NCBI RefSeq assembly: GCF_015558675.1
Contig: NZ_JADMOL010000006.1
Location: forward strand, 1 to 64,000
Origin: Paenibacillus sp. 1001270B_150601_E10
Lineage (GTDB): Bacteria > Bacillota > Bacilli > Paenibacillales > Paenibacillaceae
Direction: 5' to 3'
Length of the DNA: 64,000 bases
In this document: in pieces, positions 34,039 to 43,128 of the stretch
Numbering within the stretch: the stretch's first letter is position 1
How the letters are laid out: each line of letters begins with the position of its first letter
Notes under the pieces: model-generated
Seen by the model: only the letters and a program-made list of their open reading frames with translations
Told to the model about the DNA's origin: nothing
Database searches by the model: none
Program-made: the position numbers and the translations under genes

Positions 34039-35049
34039 TTACGCTCTACCAATAGCTACTCTTGTGCCATTTTCATTTGATGTAAAGTCAGCCGTCAGCT
34101 TCATTTTTTTCAACATATAGTTTGAAGTCGATAAACCAATCCCCGCCCCACGCTCATAGGAAGAGTTATCCATACCTGGGCCTCTGTCTGCAACAATGAT
34201 CTGTTCTTTTTCTACATCAACCACAATGTTTGCATATTTCCCCTCTGCTGCATGGCGAATAATATTCTGAAATAAATTATCCAGAACCCGTGTCATCCAT
34301 GTAGGATCTGCTTCCCAATAAAATGTTTCGTCTGCCGGTAAATCAACATCGAGCTGAATTTCTTTTTCCTCAAATACAGGATACCACGCAGCAACAGATG
34401 CCCTTACTAAACGCCCAATATCAGTTGAAACGGGCCCAAAAGGATGTTTTCCTGAGGTAAGCAATGTATAGGTAAGTAAATCATCCATTAGATCTCCGAC
34501 TCTTGTAATCGTATGGTTGATTTCTGTTAATGAGTTTTGTCCTTCTAAACTCATGGATTCTTTATTTAATTTGGTGACATGTCCTCTCAAAATGGTAAGA
34601 GGCGTTCGTAAGTCGTGAGATAAATTCGCAATGAGTCGATGCCGTAACAATTCCTCTTCATATGCTCGTTTACGACTGTCTTCAAGCTGCTGAATCATCC
34701 AATTAAAAGAACTTCCTAACTGGTCTATCTCATCCATACGATCCGCTTGAACAGATATGGGTTTAGGAAATGAGTTATTTTTAGCAGAAGATGACATGAC
34801 TTCCTGTAAGCGGGCGAGACGTTTTTGAAGTTTCAAGAAGAATACCCAAGATAATATAACAAATGCGACAATAATAAAACCAAACAATAGCACAGTAACG
34901 TAAAATAGATTTAACGTATTTAGATCTTTTTCATGGATATCAGAAAACCCAACAAACGCACTAAAGAAAATAAGCGCAATGGGAGGTAGAAAGATAAATA
35001 TAAAATGTGCTTTTAGAAAACGACGAAATAATGATCTATTCTGTTTCAT
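34039..35049 (-). CDS. sensor histidine kinase of the ABC-2 operon
   Basis: A 336-residue kinase with TMs near 13-33 and 48-70, only a short loop between them, then a HAMP-like linker and the core: H-box LIANLSHDLRTPLTILRGH, N-box DNLFQNIIRHA, G1 DRGPGMD, G2 GAGIGLST. The lack of a sensor domain resembles intramembrane-sensing kinases linked to antibiotic exporters. ATGA overlap with the response regulator gene. Confidence 0.88.
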   Translation of the reverse strand: MKQNRSLFRRFLKAHFIFIFLPPIALIFFSAFVGFSDIHEKDLNTLNLFYVTVLLFGFIIVAFVILSWVFFLKLQKRLARLQEVMSSSAKNNSFPKPISVQADRMDEIDQLGSSFNWMIQQLEDSRKRAYEEELLRHRLIANLSHDLRTPLTILRGHVTKLNKESMSLEGQNSLTEINHTITRVGDLMDDLLTYTLLTSGKHPFGPVSTDIGRLVRASVAAWYPVFEEKEIQLDVDLPADETFYWEADPTWMTRVLDNLFQNIIRHAAEGKYANIVVDVEKEQIIVADRGPGMDNSSYERGAGIGLSTSNYMLKKMKLTADFTSNENGTRVAIGRA

Positions 35050-35735
35050 AGTTTCACCCGATAGCCTATTCCCTTCAACGTTTCAATAATCTCTGGAGAA
35101 TCGGGATGACGTTCCAGCTTTTGACGCAGTCGATGGATATGTACCATTATGGTTTTATCACCCGTGATATAAGTTTCTTGCCAAATGGCTTCATAGATTT
35201 GTTCTTTTGGTAGAACTTGATTGGGGTGGCGTAAGAAGTACATTAAAATTTGATGTTGCTTCCCAGTCAATATAATTTCTTCTCCTGTGCGTTTGTCATA
35301 TACCATTTGGACTTCCGGATCTACTTCAATATGATCCCCTAATGAAATGCGTTCGGAATGTGTTCCACCTCTTCGACGGATTAGTACTTCTAATCTTGCA
35401 ACCAATTCATCCGTATGGAATGGTTTCGTTAAATAGTCATCAGCAAATTGTAAACCATCTACCTTGTCATCTATCGATGTTCGAGCAGATAACAGCAAAA
35501 TAGGAACAGCAGGAGCTGCTTTCTTTAATCGTTTTCCCACCGTAAATCCGTCTAACCCGGGTAACATGATATCCAAAATAACGACTTCATGCTGATTTAC
35601 TTCTCTTTCGGCTCCTTCACCCGAAAGCAGCCACTGAACCGAAAATCCTCGCTGTTCCAATTCTTCTTTTACCCAACTGCCTATTTTCTCATTATCTTCA
35701 ATATATAATACGTTTCTTTTCAAGTGACATCCCAC
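35046..35735 (-). CDS. OmpR-family response regulator of the ABC-2 operon
   Basis: A 229-residue receiver plus winged-helix protein. The phospho-acceptor Asp is in VVILDIMLP, and the Lys in YLTKPF. The usual GL--GADDYL loop reads GLQFADDYL, one residue short, which may affect the switch region. The GTG at 35735 lacks a good ribosome binding site; a TTG 12 nt in (35723), with GAGAGTGGG upstream, is a plausible alternative. First gene of the operon. Confidence 0.85.
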   Translation of the reverse strand: MGCHLKRNVLYIEDNEKIGSWVKEELEQRGFSVQWLLSGEGAEREVNQHEVVILDIMLPGLDGFTVGKRLKKAAPAVPILLLSARTSIDDKVDGLQFADDYLTKPFHTDELVARLEVLIRRRGGTHSERISLGDHIEVDPEVQMVYDKRTGEEIILTGKQHQILMYFLRHPNQVLPKEQIYEAIWQETYITGDKTIMVHIHRLRQKLERHPDSPEIIETLKGIGYRVKL

Positions 35736-35792
35736 TCTCTAAATTATGTTTACTAGTAGACAGATCAACTGTTGTGCTCTCTATCCTTTCAA

Positions 35793-36020
35793 CTATGTAT
35801 TCCTCTGCTTTGCAACTTGCATACCGCCGATGACAAGCATGATAATCCCAATTACGAATAGAATAATTTGAACTAAGAATGGACTCAATGAAAACACAGT
35901 TTCACCTTGGAAGTGCAATCCGAACAACCTTTCATCCAGCCCCACAATCGCCGATAATGGCTTAAGAATCAAACTCAGCGCTAATAATACGATCCCCTAC
36001 ATCCAGCTCAACCATAACAT
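35793..36020 (-). pseudogene. two-TM small membrane protein with nonsense codon
   Basis: ATG 36020 (GGAGG upstream) gives MLWLSWM, then TAG at 35997-35999, then an open frame GIVLLALSLILKPLSAIVG, ... LVQIILFVIGIIMLVIGGMQ to TAG 35793. Two clear TMs and a good start indicate a real gene killed by one stop codon. It lies 24 bp downstream of the HxlR regulator stop and may have been co-transcribed with it. Confidence 0.6.
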
Positions 36021-36043
36021 CGTTGTAAATTACCTCCATTTTA

Positions 36044-36427
36044 CTATCTGGTTCCGTAGCTGCTATTTTCTGCAGGCTCAATACTTAAATGACTAGGTAG
36101 ATTGTGCATCCCCCATTTGCACATAGCCTCCAGAATCGGCATCAAGGTTCTGCCCCTTGAAGTTAACGAATACTCCACCTTTGGAGGTGTTTGTCGGTAT
36201 TCTTTCCGGTTTACAATATTGCTTTCTTCTAGCTCCTTCAGCTGGGAGCTCAGGACCTTGTGAGTAATGTTTGGAATGCGCCGCTTGAGCTCGCCGTAGC
36301 GTATAACCTCTTGTTGGATTAATTGATACATGATTTTCATTTTCCATTTGCTGCCAATCACAGTTAAAGTATAGTCAAACGGAGTCAGGCTATTCTGTTT
36401 TTCCGTAGATTCGGTCTGTTTTTTCAT
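36044..36427 (-). CDS. HxlR-family transcriptional regulator
   Basis: A 127-residue winged-helix regulator with the HxlR core (VIGSKWKMKIMYQLIQ, ITHKVLSSQLKELEESNIV, PPKVEYSLTSRG). No Cys at the usual redox position, so it is probably not a YodB/HypR-type thiol switch. GGGAAGGGA precedes the ATG. It is divergent from a flavin reductase-like gene, with a palindrome between them that it likely binds. Confidence 0.9.
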   Translation of the reverse strand: MKKQTESTEKQNSLTPFDYTLTVIGSKWKMKIMYQLIQQEVIRYGELKRRIPNITHKVLSSQLKELEESNIVNRKEYRQTPPKVEYSLTSRGRTLMPILEAMCKWGMHNLPSHLSIEPAENSSYGTR

Positions 36428-36449
36428 CGAGTTCCCTTCCCTTAAAGTA

Positions 36450-36473
36450 AGTACACACTATAAAGTGCATACT
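36450..36473. promoter_or_regulatory. candidate HxlR operator
   Basis: AGTA-N2-CACT-N4-AGTG-N2-TACT, a clean dyad in the divergent promoter region between the HxlR gene and the flavin reductase gene. Size and position fit a dimeric winged-helix regulator. Confidence 0.6.
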
Positions 36474-36587
36474 ATTTTTTTGAGGATATGTGTTAGTATG
36501 AGTTCCAAGTGCAAGCAGTTAATGTCTCTCTGGTTAACAGTTTAAACCGAAACTGCCGCCGGAGAAAGTAATGAAAGGATAATCATT

Positions 36588-37214
36588 ATGCCAAGTTATG
36601 ATGCAATCGAGTTTAATACGAGCGATATAAGTGAGCATGAAATGTATAAATTGATGATCGGTTCCGTTGTACCGAGACCCATTGCGTGGGTTTCGTCCAA
36701 AAGTAAGGAAGGCGTATTCAATTTGGCTCCCTTTAGTTTTTTTACTGTGGCTTCCCGTAACCCACCAACACTGCAGATTTCCATTGGTCCTGGCGTAGGC
36801 GAACGAGACGGTACAGTCAAGGATACGCTGACCAATATTCGTGAGCTCGGAGAGTATGTTATTAATATGGTTTCCGAGCCTCTAGGCGAAGCGATGCAGC
36901 GTTCGTCCGCTAATGTCGGGCCGTTAAAGAATGAGTTTGAACTTGCAGGAGTCACACCTAAGCCCTGTAAATGCGTCAATGTACCAGCGGTACTTGAAGC
37001 ACCGATCGCTTTCGAGCTAAAACTCGATCGAATTATACCCGTCGGTGGAGATCATCTGGTTCTTGGAATCATTGAGCATGTGCAAATGGATCCCGCTTCT
37101 TATGCGGGAAATTATAAAACAGCAGTGGATGAATGGAAGCCATTGGCAAGCTTAGCTGGTGACTATGCCGGACTGACATCTACATTTTCACTTATAAATG
37201 TAACTAATATATAG
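36588..37214 (+). CDS. flavin reductase-like domain protein
   Basis: A 208-residue FMN-binding split-barrel protein of the flavin reductase-like family (SVVPRPIAWVSSKSKEGVFN, LAPFSFF and the SxNPP motif ASRNPPTLQISIG). It probably reduces or binds FMN; oxidoreductase partner unknown. Divergent from HxlR, a pairing often linked to electrophile or nitro-compound detoxification. Confidence 0.88.
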   Translation: MPSYDAIEFNTSDISEHEMYKLMIGSVVPRPIAWVSSKSKEGVFNLAPFSFFTVASRNPPTLQISIGPGVGERDGTVKDTLTNIRELGEYVINMVSEPLGEAMQRSSANVGPLKNEFELAGVTPKPCKCVNVPAVLEAPIAFELKLDRIIPVGGDHLVLGIIEHVQMDPASYAGNYKTAVDEWKPLASLAGDYAGLTSTFSLINVTNI

Positions 37215-37335
37215 CGGAGCAAATATCATCTTCGTCATGACAAAACTTTCTCCGTTTCAAACGGTGATGATCGAATGTCTCTTTCCAATCCAATGAAATA
37301 AGGATCGCCCAAATCCCTGATTTCTTTTTTATTCC

Positions 37336-37365
37336 TTGACACAAATTAACAATGGACTATATCAT
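37336..37365 (+). promoter_or_regulatory. sigma-A promoter for the small peptide gene
   Basis: TTGACA (37336-37341), an 18-bp spacer, then TATCAT (37360-37365). It lies ~40 bp upstream of the small exported-peptide frame. Confidence 0.55.
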
Positions 37366-37405
37366 AAAATCAGTAAGTATTTCCATGTAAAGGGTGTGGT
37401 GGCTT

Positions 37406-37582
37406 TTGAAAAATTCAAACTCCCAATCTTTTTCCACAAGCTTATTGTTAAGTGCCTTACTATTATTTTTGATGATTTCTATTGGTATCATCTTTACTTC
37501 AGATGCAGGTGTGAAACATACTGAAACGGGCAATCCATTATTTATTGCATCAGACAGACAAACGGGTACAGTAAAAATCTAA
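37406..37582 (+). CDS. small exported peptide (58 aa)
   Basis: TTG 37406 with AAAGGG ~10 nt upstream. The product has a polar N-terminus, one hydrophobic segment (SLLLSALLLFLMISIGI) and a polar tail ending SDRQTGTVKI. It looks like a secreted pro-peptide or single-TM microprotein. It has its own TTGACA promoter and a strong terminator, so it is a genuine transcription unit despite its size. No regulator partner of Rap type is adjacent, so a signalling role is only a guess. Confidence 0.5.
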   Translation: MKNSNSQSFSTSLLLSALLLFLMISIGIIFTSDAGVKHTETGNPLFIASDRQTGTVKI

Positions 37583-37597
37583 TATACTTATTGATAA

Positions 37598-37621
37598 AGA
37601 GGGACTCAGTCCCTTTTTTTT
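37598..37621 (+). terminator. terminator of the small peptide gene
   Basis: AGGGAC-TCA-GTCCCT followed by eight or nine T. It lies 16 bp after the stop. Confidence 0.85.
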
Positions 37622-37884
37622 GTGCTTCAATGGCCTTACCTTGCAACTGTTTATGTGTGAAGAGAGAATAAGGTTGTAGACTACGAACCTTGATATGAAT
37701 GGGCTGTATAGTAGAAGAAAGGGAAATTGTAAGCAATGTAGCATATAAGGATTAATACAGAGCCAACGGTTTTACCTCAGCACATCGAGATGGGGATGGT
37801 ATTATCAGAAAAAGTTCGCTCAAGGGGCGCTACGATTTCATCACGTTGTGTCCCTTGAGCGAAGCGAAAGGAGTGTATACACGC

Positions 37885-38434
37885 ATGAAAGAACCATCTG
37901 AACTACTCATTAAAATGCTTGGCCATCCGTATAATCCCAGGAATGTTCAAACTTTGCTGCAATCATTCGGTGTCAAGCGAATGCCACCCCCCGAATAGCT
38001 ATTTCAAAGACGATATTATTTGGTCTGTGAAAACATCAATACGCATTGATATTTATCGCGCACCCAAAATAAATGATCTGACTGAACTCAAATATACAAA
38101 TCAAGATGAATGGATCATTGGCGCCATACATTTTCTTGCGCCCGGGTCGGATGACAGAATTAAAGCTCCCTTTTCTGGAAAGCTTCCCAAGGGAATCACG
38201 ATGAGCTCAACACCAGATCAGACGATAAAGGCATATGGTCAACCTGAAATGGATGAAGAATGTAGGTGGTCTGGGTTTTTCGGTCGAATTGTGGCATGGC
38301 GCAAGCCGGGCATAAATATCGCAATTGAATATGCGGACAGTGAAATCGATAGCGTGATGAGAAGCTACACGGTCTGTCTAATTGGCTGCATAGGCGCATG
38401 GCGAGACGATAATCCAGAGGTCTTTGCTCCCTGA
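37885..38434 (+). pseudogene. hypothetical protein with frameshift in a C-run
   Basis: ATG 37885 (AAAGGAG upstream) gives MKEPSELLIKMLGHPYNPRN then LLQSFGVKRMPPPE and a stop. Dropping one C from the six-C run near 37987 joins it to a ~150-codon frame (NSYFKDDIIWSVKTSIRIDI, ... SVMRSYTVCLIGCIGAW). The whole would be ~182 residues. It looks like an immunity-type or uncharacterised single-domain protein; I do not recognise the family. Frameshift real or sequencing error. Confidence 0.6.
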
Positions 38435-38579
38435 TTACAGGTCGACATCGCCGAGGCTGCGGATGGTAGTTCGCACGATCTCAAATGTTTTGTTCAATCT
38501 TTTTTCAATACATGCTCTTTAGATTTGTTCTCATATCAAGGTTGATATCGTTAATTTAATCAAAGGCTGCCGTTTTGCA

Positions 38580-38598
38580 TGCCGCGCATTGCGCGGCA
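38580..38598. terminator. GC-rich hairpin
   Basis: TGCCGCGC-ATT-GCGCGGCA, followed on the plus strand by TTTAG. It lies between two converging genes (the hypothetical protein and the hydrolase) and could end both transcripts. Confidence 0.5.
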
Positions 38599-38684
38599 TT
38601 TAGAAAAGGAGCTTTTCGAAAGCAAACACATTCTTCAAAATAGATATATTTCCCGTAGTTTGGGATGCGATGATACCCACTTGC

Positions 38685-39752
38685 CTAAAGTTTGATTTGA
38701 TTGATTATATCGAATAATGCTTCGTTAAATCGTTCTTTCCGGTCAATCATCGGCGCGTGTCCTGCATGTGGTATGGAGTAAAATTGCTTGGTTGGCGCAT
38801 TGAGTTGATCAAAGTATGTACGGGCGAGCGGATAAGGAGTCTGCCAGTCCTCCTCCCCATGGATATAGAATACGGGAACTTGATAGTCTGAAGATTCAGT
38901 ATGGAGATCATAGGATTCAAACAGAGAATCTAGTATAGAACGCTGATATATGTTCAGCACATTGCTCATTAGCAAGTATCTCTTATCTTTAAACGAATAG
39001 AAGGGAGAGCATATTACACTCATGATTAAGCGTGGTGATGGTTGCATCGCGAGCTTATATTTACCCTGTAGCTTACGAAGTTTCATCAGCTTATTGATCA
39101 TGGCATCACTGCATCGGTGATCGGGATAAGGGCTTAGAGCCTGCAAAGCGTCCATATCCTTCTGATTGCTTGCTTGTCTGCTGCACTCCAATGCTTTCTC
39201 GTAGCCAATGCGCTCATTCTCAAACATATTCACAACTTGTCCAACCCCTACATAGGCTTGAACCATATGCGGATATTGCAAGGTGAATAGACTTCCTAAG
39301 ACAGAACCCCATGAGTGGCCGAGTAGAAGAATTCGCTCTTTGTTATATTTCTTCTGCAAGTATCTCACAACCTCATAAGTATCCTGCAAGGCTTGCTCCA
39401 TTGTAGTTGTCGGAGTGACTTTCTTGGGATCATTGGCGAAGAAGGTTTTACCGCTGTTTCGCTGTTCCCAATGAACAACAGTGACTTGATCTTCCCATGG
39501 CAATTGAAAGTCATGGGCAAAGGGAAGCATCGGACTTCCAGGACCGCCATGTAAGAATAAGAGAACGGGATGCTCCTTATCTTGACCACGATGATGGATA
39601 TACTGTTGGATTCCGCCGATCGTCACATATTCGCCCTCATCTATTCCATTAGGCGTATTGATGTGACAGCCTGCTGCACGCTTCTTGGTCCCGAATAACC
39701 CATACAACACGATGCTGATGCAAGCAACAGCAGCTAATAAAGATAGATTCAT
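38685..39752 (-). CDS. membrane-anchored alpha/beta hydrolase (proline iminopeptidase-like)
   Basis: A 355-residue hydrolase with an N-terminal TM anchor (3-19). The core has FLHGGPGSPM (oxyanion HGGP), nucleophile Ser in LGHSWGS, Asp in YIHGEEDW and His in PHAGHAP. Close to S33 peptidases such as proline iminopeptidase; substrate unknown. It follows the TetR regulator by 13 bp and is likely repressed by it. Confidence 0.87.
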   Translation of the reverse strand: MNLSLLAAVACISIVLYGLFGTKKRAAGCHINTPNGIDEGEYVTIGGIQQYIHHRGQDKEHPVLLFLHGGPGSPMLPFAHDFQLPWEDQVTVVHWEQRNSGKTFFANDPKKVTPTTTMEQALQDTYEVVRYLQKKYNKERILLLGHSWGSVLGSLFTLQYPHMVQAYVGVGQVVNMFENERIGYEKALECSRQASNQKDMDALQALSPYPDHRCSDAMINKLMKLRKLQGKYKLAMQPSPRLIMSVICSPFYSFKDKRYLLMSNVLNIYQRSILDSLFESYDLHTESSDYQVPVFYIHGEEDWQTPYPLARTYFDQLNAPTKQFYSIPHAGHAPMIDRKERFNEALFDIINQIKL

Positions 39753-39765
39753 AATGAATACCTCC

Positions 39766-40374
39766 CTAGCGGTTCTCCGTTGGATTCTGCTTGAACTTGC
39801 TTAGATAATCCGCAATTGCTTCTACAAGAATATTCAGCGCTTGTGCTCTTCCTCGTTCACTGTATGAATTTGGATTGGACGCGACAAAGTGCAAGCCATC
39901 CATTAGATTCGCTATCACGCTATAATCACACTGCGTATCCTCTATTCCCAGGGCAATCATCGTACGTTGAAAATTATTCTGGGATTTCTCCTGTTCCATG
40001 CTGTGAATAGAATCTGGCAGCTTACGCATCAGATATTCTAAGTCTGATGTTTGAACATACAATGCAAGGCTGTCTGACGCCAAGTATAAGGCATGCAGAG
40101 CATGTATAATCTTATCTTTGAAATTGTACGAACTGGCTTCGAGTTCAAGAATTCGGTCAAGCAGGGCTTGCTCATTATGCTTAATGGTGTGGTAGAGAAA
40201 CTCTTCCTTGGAAGAATAATAGGCATAGAAGGAACCTTTGGCTATTTGCACTGCTGCTGCAATATCGTCGACCGTTACTCGTTTCATGCCTTTCTTACGA
40301 ATAAGCTCTATACCTTTGACGTACATGGCATTCTTGATGTGCTCTTTTTCCTGTTCGCTGATGATCTTTGGCAT
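39766..40374 (-). CDS. TetR-family repressor
   Basis: A 202-residue regulator with the N-terminal helix-turn-helix (GMKRVTVDDIAAAVQIAKGS, FYAYYSSKEEFLY). The C-terminal ligand domain is divergent. First gene of a two-gene unit with the hydrolase; a near-perfect palindrome upstream is its probable operator. Confidence 0.9.
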   Translation of the reverse strand: MPKIISEQEKEHIKNAMYVKGIELIRKKGMKRVTVDDIAAAVQIAKGSFYAYYSSKEEFLYHTIKHNEQALLDRILELEASSYNFKDKIIHALHALYLASDSLALYVQTSDLEYLMRKLPDSIHSMEQEKSQNNFQRTMIALGIEDTQCDYSVIANLMDGLHFVASNPNSYSERGRAQALNILVEAIADYLSKFKQNPTENR

Positions 40375-40391
40375 AGGAATCGCTCCTTTAA

Positions 40392-40416
40392 TGACTATTT
40401 ATAATATAAACAGTCA
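40392..40416 (-). promoter_or_regulatory. candidate TetR operator
   Basis: TGACT-A-TTTATA, then a symmetric right half ending in C-AGTCA: a 25-bp near-perfect palindrome 18 bp upstream of the TetR gene, where repressor binding would block its own promoter. Confidence 0.65.
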
Positions 40417-40489
40417 CTATAAATATAATAATGACATCACTATCGATGGTCAAGGATATTTAGCATTTCCCCCCCCATACCTCATTCAC

Positions 40490-40683
40490 ATGTACGTTTT
40501 CTTGAATCCAAGTGTGGGCTTGCTGCTAACCTAAACTCTCAAACGAATCAGCGGCAGTCACATGATGCTAAACGTAATAGTGGAAAGATGCAAGTCTTAT
40601 GCTTTGCTCGAGGGGTAATCAAGCAAAGTACACATGATCCAGAATTTGAACGTATTGCTCATGAAGTAGGGATGATTAAATAA
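40490..40683 (+). pseudogene. unidentified gene, C-terminal fragment
   Basis: An open plus-strand frame (SQTNQRQSHDAKRNSGKMQV, LCFARGVIKQSTHDPEFERI, AHEVGMIK) ends at TAA 40681-40683. It is protein-like with no proper start; an eight-C run at ~40470 may mark a frameshift. The family is not known to me. Confidence 0.35.
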
Positions 40684-41064
40684 TGTAAAGGTCATCAAAC
40701 CATAATAAAGCTTGATAAAAGTCACCTTTTTAGTTGTTCTTTGTGGTGATTTTTCAATGGATACTTATGTTAAAATGGATGTTTATCTTGTGGGATAGTG
40801 TACTTAAACTCCCATGAAAGAACGTAATAAACTTTCATTTTCTGTGGGGTGTGATGTTGATTGTACGTGACATGGGCGGCTAACGGATTTTGTTACTCTG
40901 GAATGGTTATATGTCAAGGGAGTAATGCCCTTATTTTCTTAAAATAAGCTATGATATAAATAGTGATTAAATGGATGTACTTTGTAAAGAAAACGATTTA
41001 TCATAAAAGTACAACTTCCTCATAGAAGATTTATTTATTGAAAGTATAGGTGAAATGCATACAT
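40684..41064. other. intergenic region upstream of cardiolipin synthase
   Basis: No gene seen. It is A+T-rich and must hold the cls promoter; TTCTTAAAAT and TATGATATAAAT near 40938-40962 are candidate elements only. Confidence 0.35.
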
Positions 41065-42594
41065 ATGAAAAATCGTGTTGTTCAATTACTATTTGTATTT
41101 ATTATTGCAGCAATTGTGCTCATCCTTTTAAATAACTCCATTATATCCTTATATACCTTAATCGGCGTAATATGGTTTACCTCAATTATAGGGATTTCCT
41201 TCGTTATTTTTATTGAAAATCGATCTCCGCAAAGCACATTGGCTTGGTTTTTAGTATTAGCGATTCTCCCTGTTATAGGTGTGATTTTTTACTTGCTTTT
41301 CGGAAGAAGCCGTTGGAGAAGAAAGAAACATTTGCACCGTTCAGAAGAACAAAGAAAATTATTCCGTGAGATTTTAGCAAACAGAAGTTTTAATTTTGAT
41401 ATCTCTTCTCCTTTAAATGAACGATCTACCTATTTGACACAGGTGATACAAAAATTTGGCGGTGGTCCTGTTGCTGATGAAACCACAACAAAACTCTTAA
41501 CAAACGGTGATGAAACCTTTAATGAAATCATACAAGCTATTGAAAATGCTGCACATCATATCCACATTCAGTACTATATTTACCGATCAGATGAAATCGG
41601 TACAAAAATTCGAGATGCCTTAATCAAAAAAGCACAATCCGGCGTTATCGTACGATTTCTTTACGATGGTCTCGGAAGTAAAAAATTACGGAGGCGTTTT
41701 TTGCAACCAATGAAAGACGCAGGGATTGAAGTAATCGAATTTGATTCTATTCTGTCTCCTTGGCTATTAGAAACTGTAAATTATCGTAACCACCGTAAGA
41801 TTGTTATTGTTGATGGGATCATTGGATTTACAGGCGGGCTCAATGTTGGGGATGAATATCTTGGTAATTCAAAGAAGTTTCCTATTTGGCGTGATAGTCA
41901 TTTAAAAATAGAAGGAAAAGCATTATATAAACTACAAGCCATTTTCCTTGAAGACTTACTCTATGCGACTAGTGGATTAAATACTTATTCTTGGGACCAA
42001 TTTATGAATAAAGTATACTTTACAGGTCAAGGAATTCATCAGGCAGAAGGTGCCGTACAAATCGTTGCAAGTGGACCTAGCTCAGATGATACAGTTATTC
42101 GGAATGCTTTATTAAAAGTGATGGGCTCTGCGAAAAAGTCAATTTGGATTGCCACTCCATACTTCATTCCTGATCAAGAAACATTATCATTGCTGCGTTT
42201 GAGTGCACTTTCCGGAGTAGATGTCCGTATTTTATATCCTGGAATTAGTGACAGCATCATTAGTGATCAAGCATCCCAGTCATACTTTACACCACTTCTA
42301 CAAGCGGGAGTCTCTATTTATCGTTATAAGGATGGATTTATGCACGCTAAGATTGTCCTTGTTGATGATGAAATTGCAACAATTGGTACTGCAAATATGG
42401 ATATTCGTAGTTTTGAGCTTAATTATGAACTCATCGCAGTTCTATATGAATCGAAAACAGTTCTAGATATAAAAAGTGATTTTGAACAAGATTTCACAGA
42501 TTCCATAGAAATTAGCTGGGATTCATTTCAAAAGCGAAGTATAAAAAAACGCATACTTGAATCACTTATGCGTCTTATTTCTCCTCTACTGTAA
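41065..42594 (+). CDS. cls: cardiolipin synthase
   Basis: A 509-residue phospholipase D superfamily enzyme joining two phosphatidylglycerols into cardiolipin. Two N-terminal TMs (8-25, 34-58) are followed by two HKD motifs: HRKIVIVD then GFTGG-N-GDEY, and HAKIVLVDDEIATIGTAN. ATG 41065 with AGGTGA 9 nt upstream. Followed by a terminator. Monocistronic. Confidence 0.95.
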   Translation: MKNRVVQLLFVFIIAAIVLILLNNSIISLYTLIGVIWFTSIIGISFVIFIENRSPQSTLAWFLVLAILPVIGVIFYLLFGRSRWRRKKHLHRSEEQRKLFREILANRSFNFDISSPLNERSTYLTQVIQKFGGGPVADETTTKLLTNGDETFNEIIQAIENAAHHIHIQYYIYRSDEIGTKIRDALIKKAQSGVIVRFLYDGLGSKKLRRRFLQPMKDAGIEVIEFDSILSPWLLETVNYRNHRKIVIVDGIIGFTGGLNVGDEYLGNSKKFPIWRDSHLKIEGKALYKLQAIFLEDLLYATSGLNTYSWDQFMNKVYFTGQGIHQAEGAVQIVASGPSSDDTVIRNALLKVMGSAKKSIWIATPYFIPDQETLSLLRLSALSGVDVRILYPGISDSIISDQASQSYFTPLLQAGVSIYRYKDGFMHAKIVLVDDEIATIGTANMDIRSFELNYELIAVLYESKTVLDIKSDFEQDFTDSIEISWDSFQKRSIKKRILESLMRLISPLL

Positions 42595-42604
42595 ATCTCT
42601 AAAA

Positions 42605-42637
42605 AGTAATCAATTTAAAGTTGATTACTTTTTTCTT
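42605..42637 (+). terminator. terminator of cls
   Basis: AGTAATCAA and TTGATTACT form a 9-bp stem with a 7-nt loop, then TTTTTTCTTTT, 11 bp after the cls stop. Confidence 0.85.
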
Positions 42638-42762
42638 TTATAAAGATCTTCGTTACCCTTCAAAGGATCCAACCAGCGTCAAGCTTTAAGCTTGGCGCTT
42701 GAGAGTAAATCAGCAGTACAACTGCTTAAAGTCAGACTATTGGTTATCTTTTTATGAATTTA

Positions 42763-43100
42763 ACGGATTCAATGACATCTGCCCATAATTATTGGAATAG
42801 TCCTCAAACCGCTTGTAAACTATCTGAGGAGTTTTTACTCGTGGTGGAACTCTTGCACCAGGAACTTAAAATAATTCATATCCGCTTCCCGTAATCTCAT
42901 AGAATTAATGCCGGCACGAACTAGGATCGTCCCACTCTCGTGTTAAGTAACCTTGCTCCACTAACTTGGCCAATCATGTATTGAAATAGGCATCCTTCAC
43001 TCCAACGCCACCTACAATTGCGATGATATCTTGTTCAAGCTAGCTAACATACTTCCGGTTCTTCTGCAGCTTGGATAATACAATAAAGTCGTTCCAAGGC
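42763..43100 (-). pseudogene. small winged-helix regulator remnant, copy 2
   Basis: Fragments in alternating frames on the minus strand give ALERLYCIIQAAEEPEV, then KLVEQGYLTREWDDPS, FYEITGSGYELF and PPRVKTPQIVYKRFEDYSNN. The middle looks like the wing of a winged-helix protein. The last ~130 bp match 17933-18074. At least three frame changes make it non-functional. Confidence 0.5.
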
Positions 43101-43128
43101 TGCCTCATATTCTATATTCAAATTTTTC

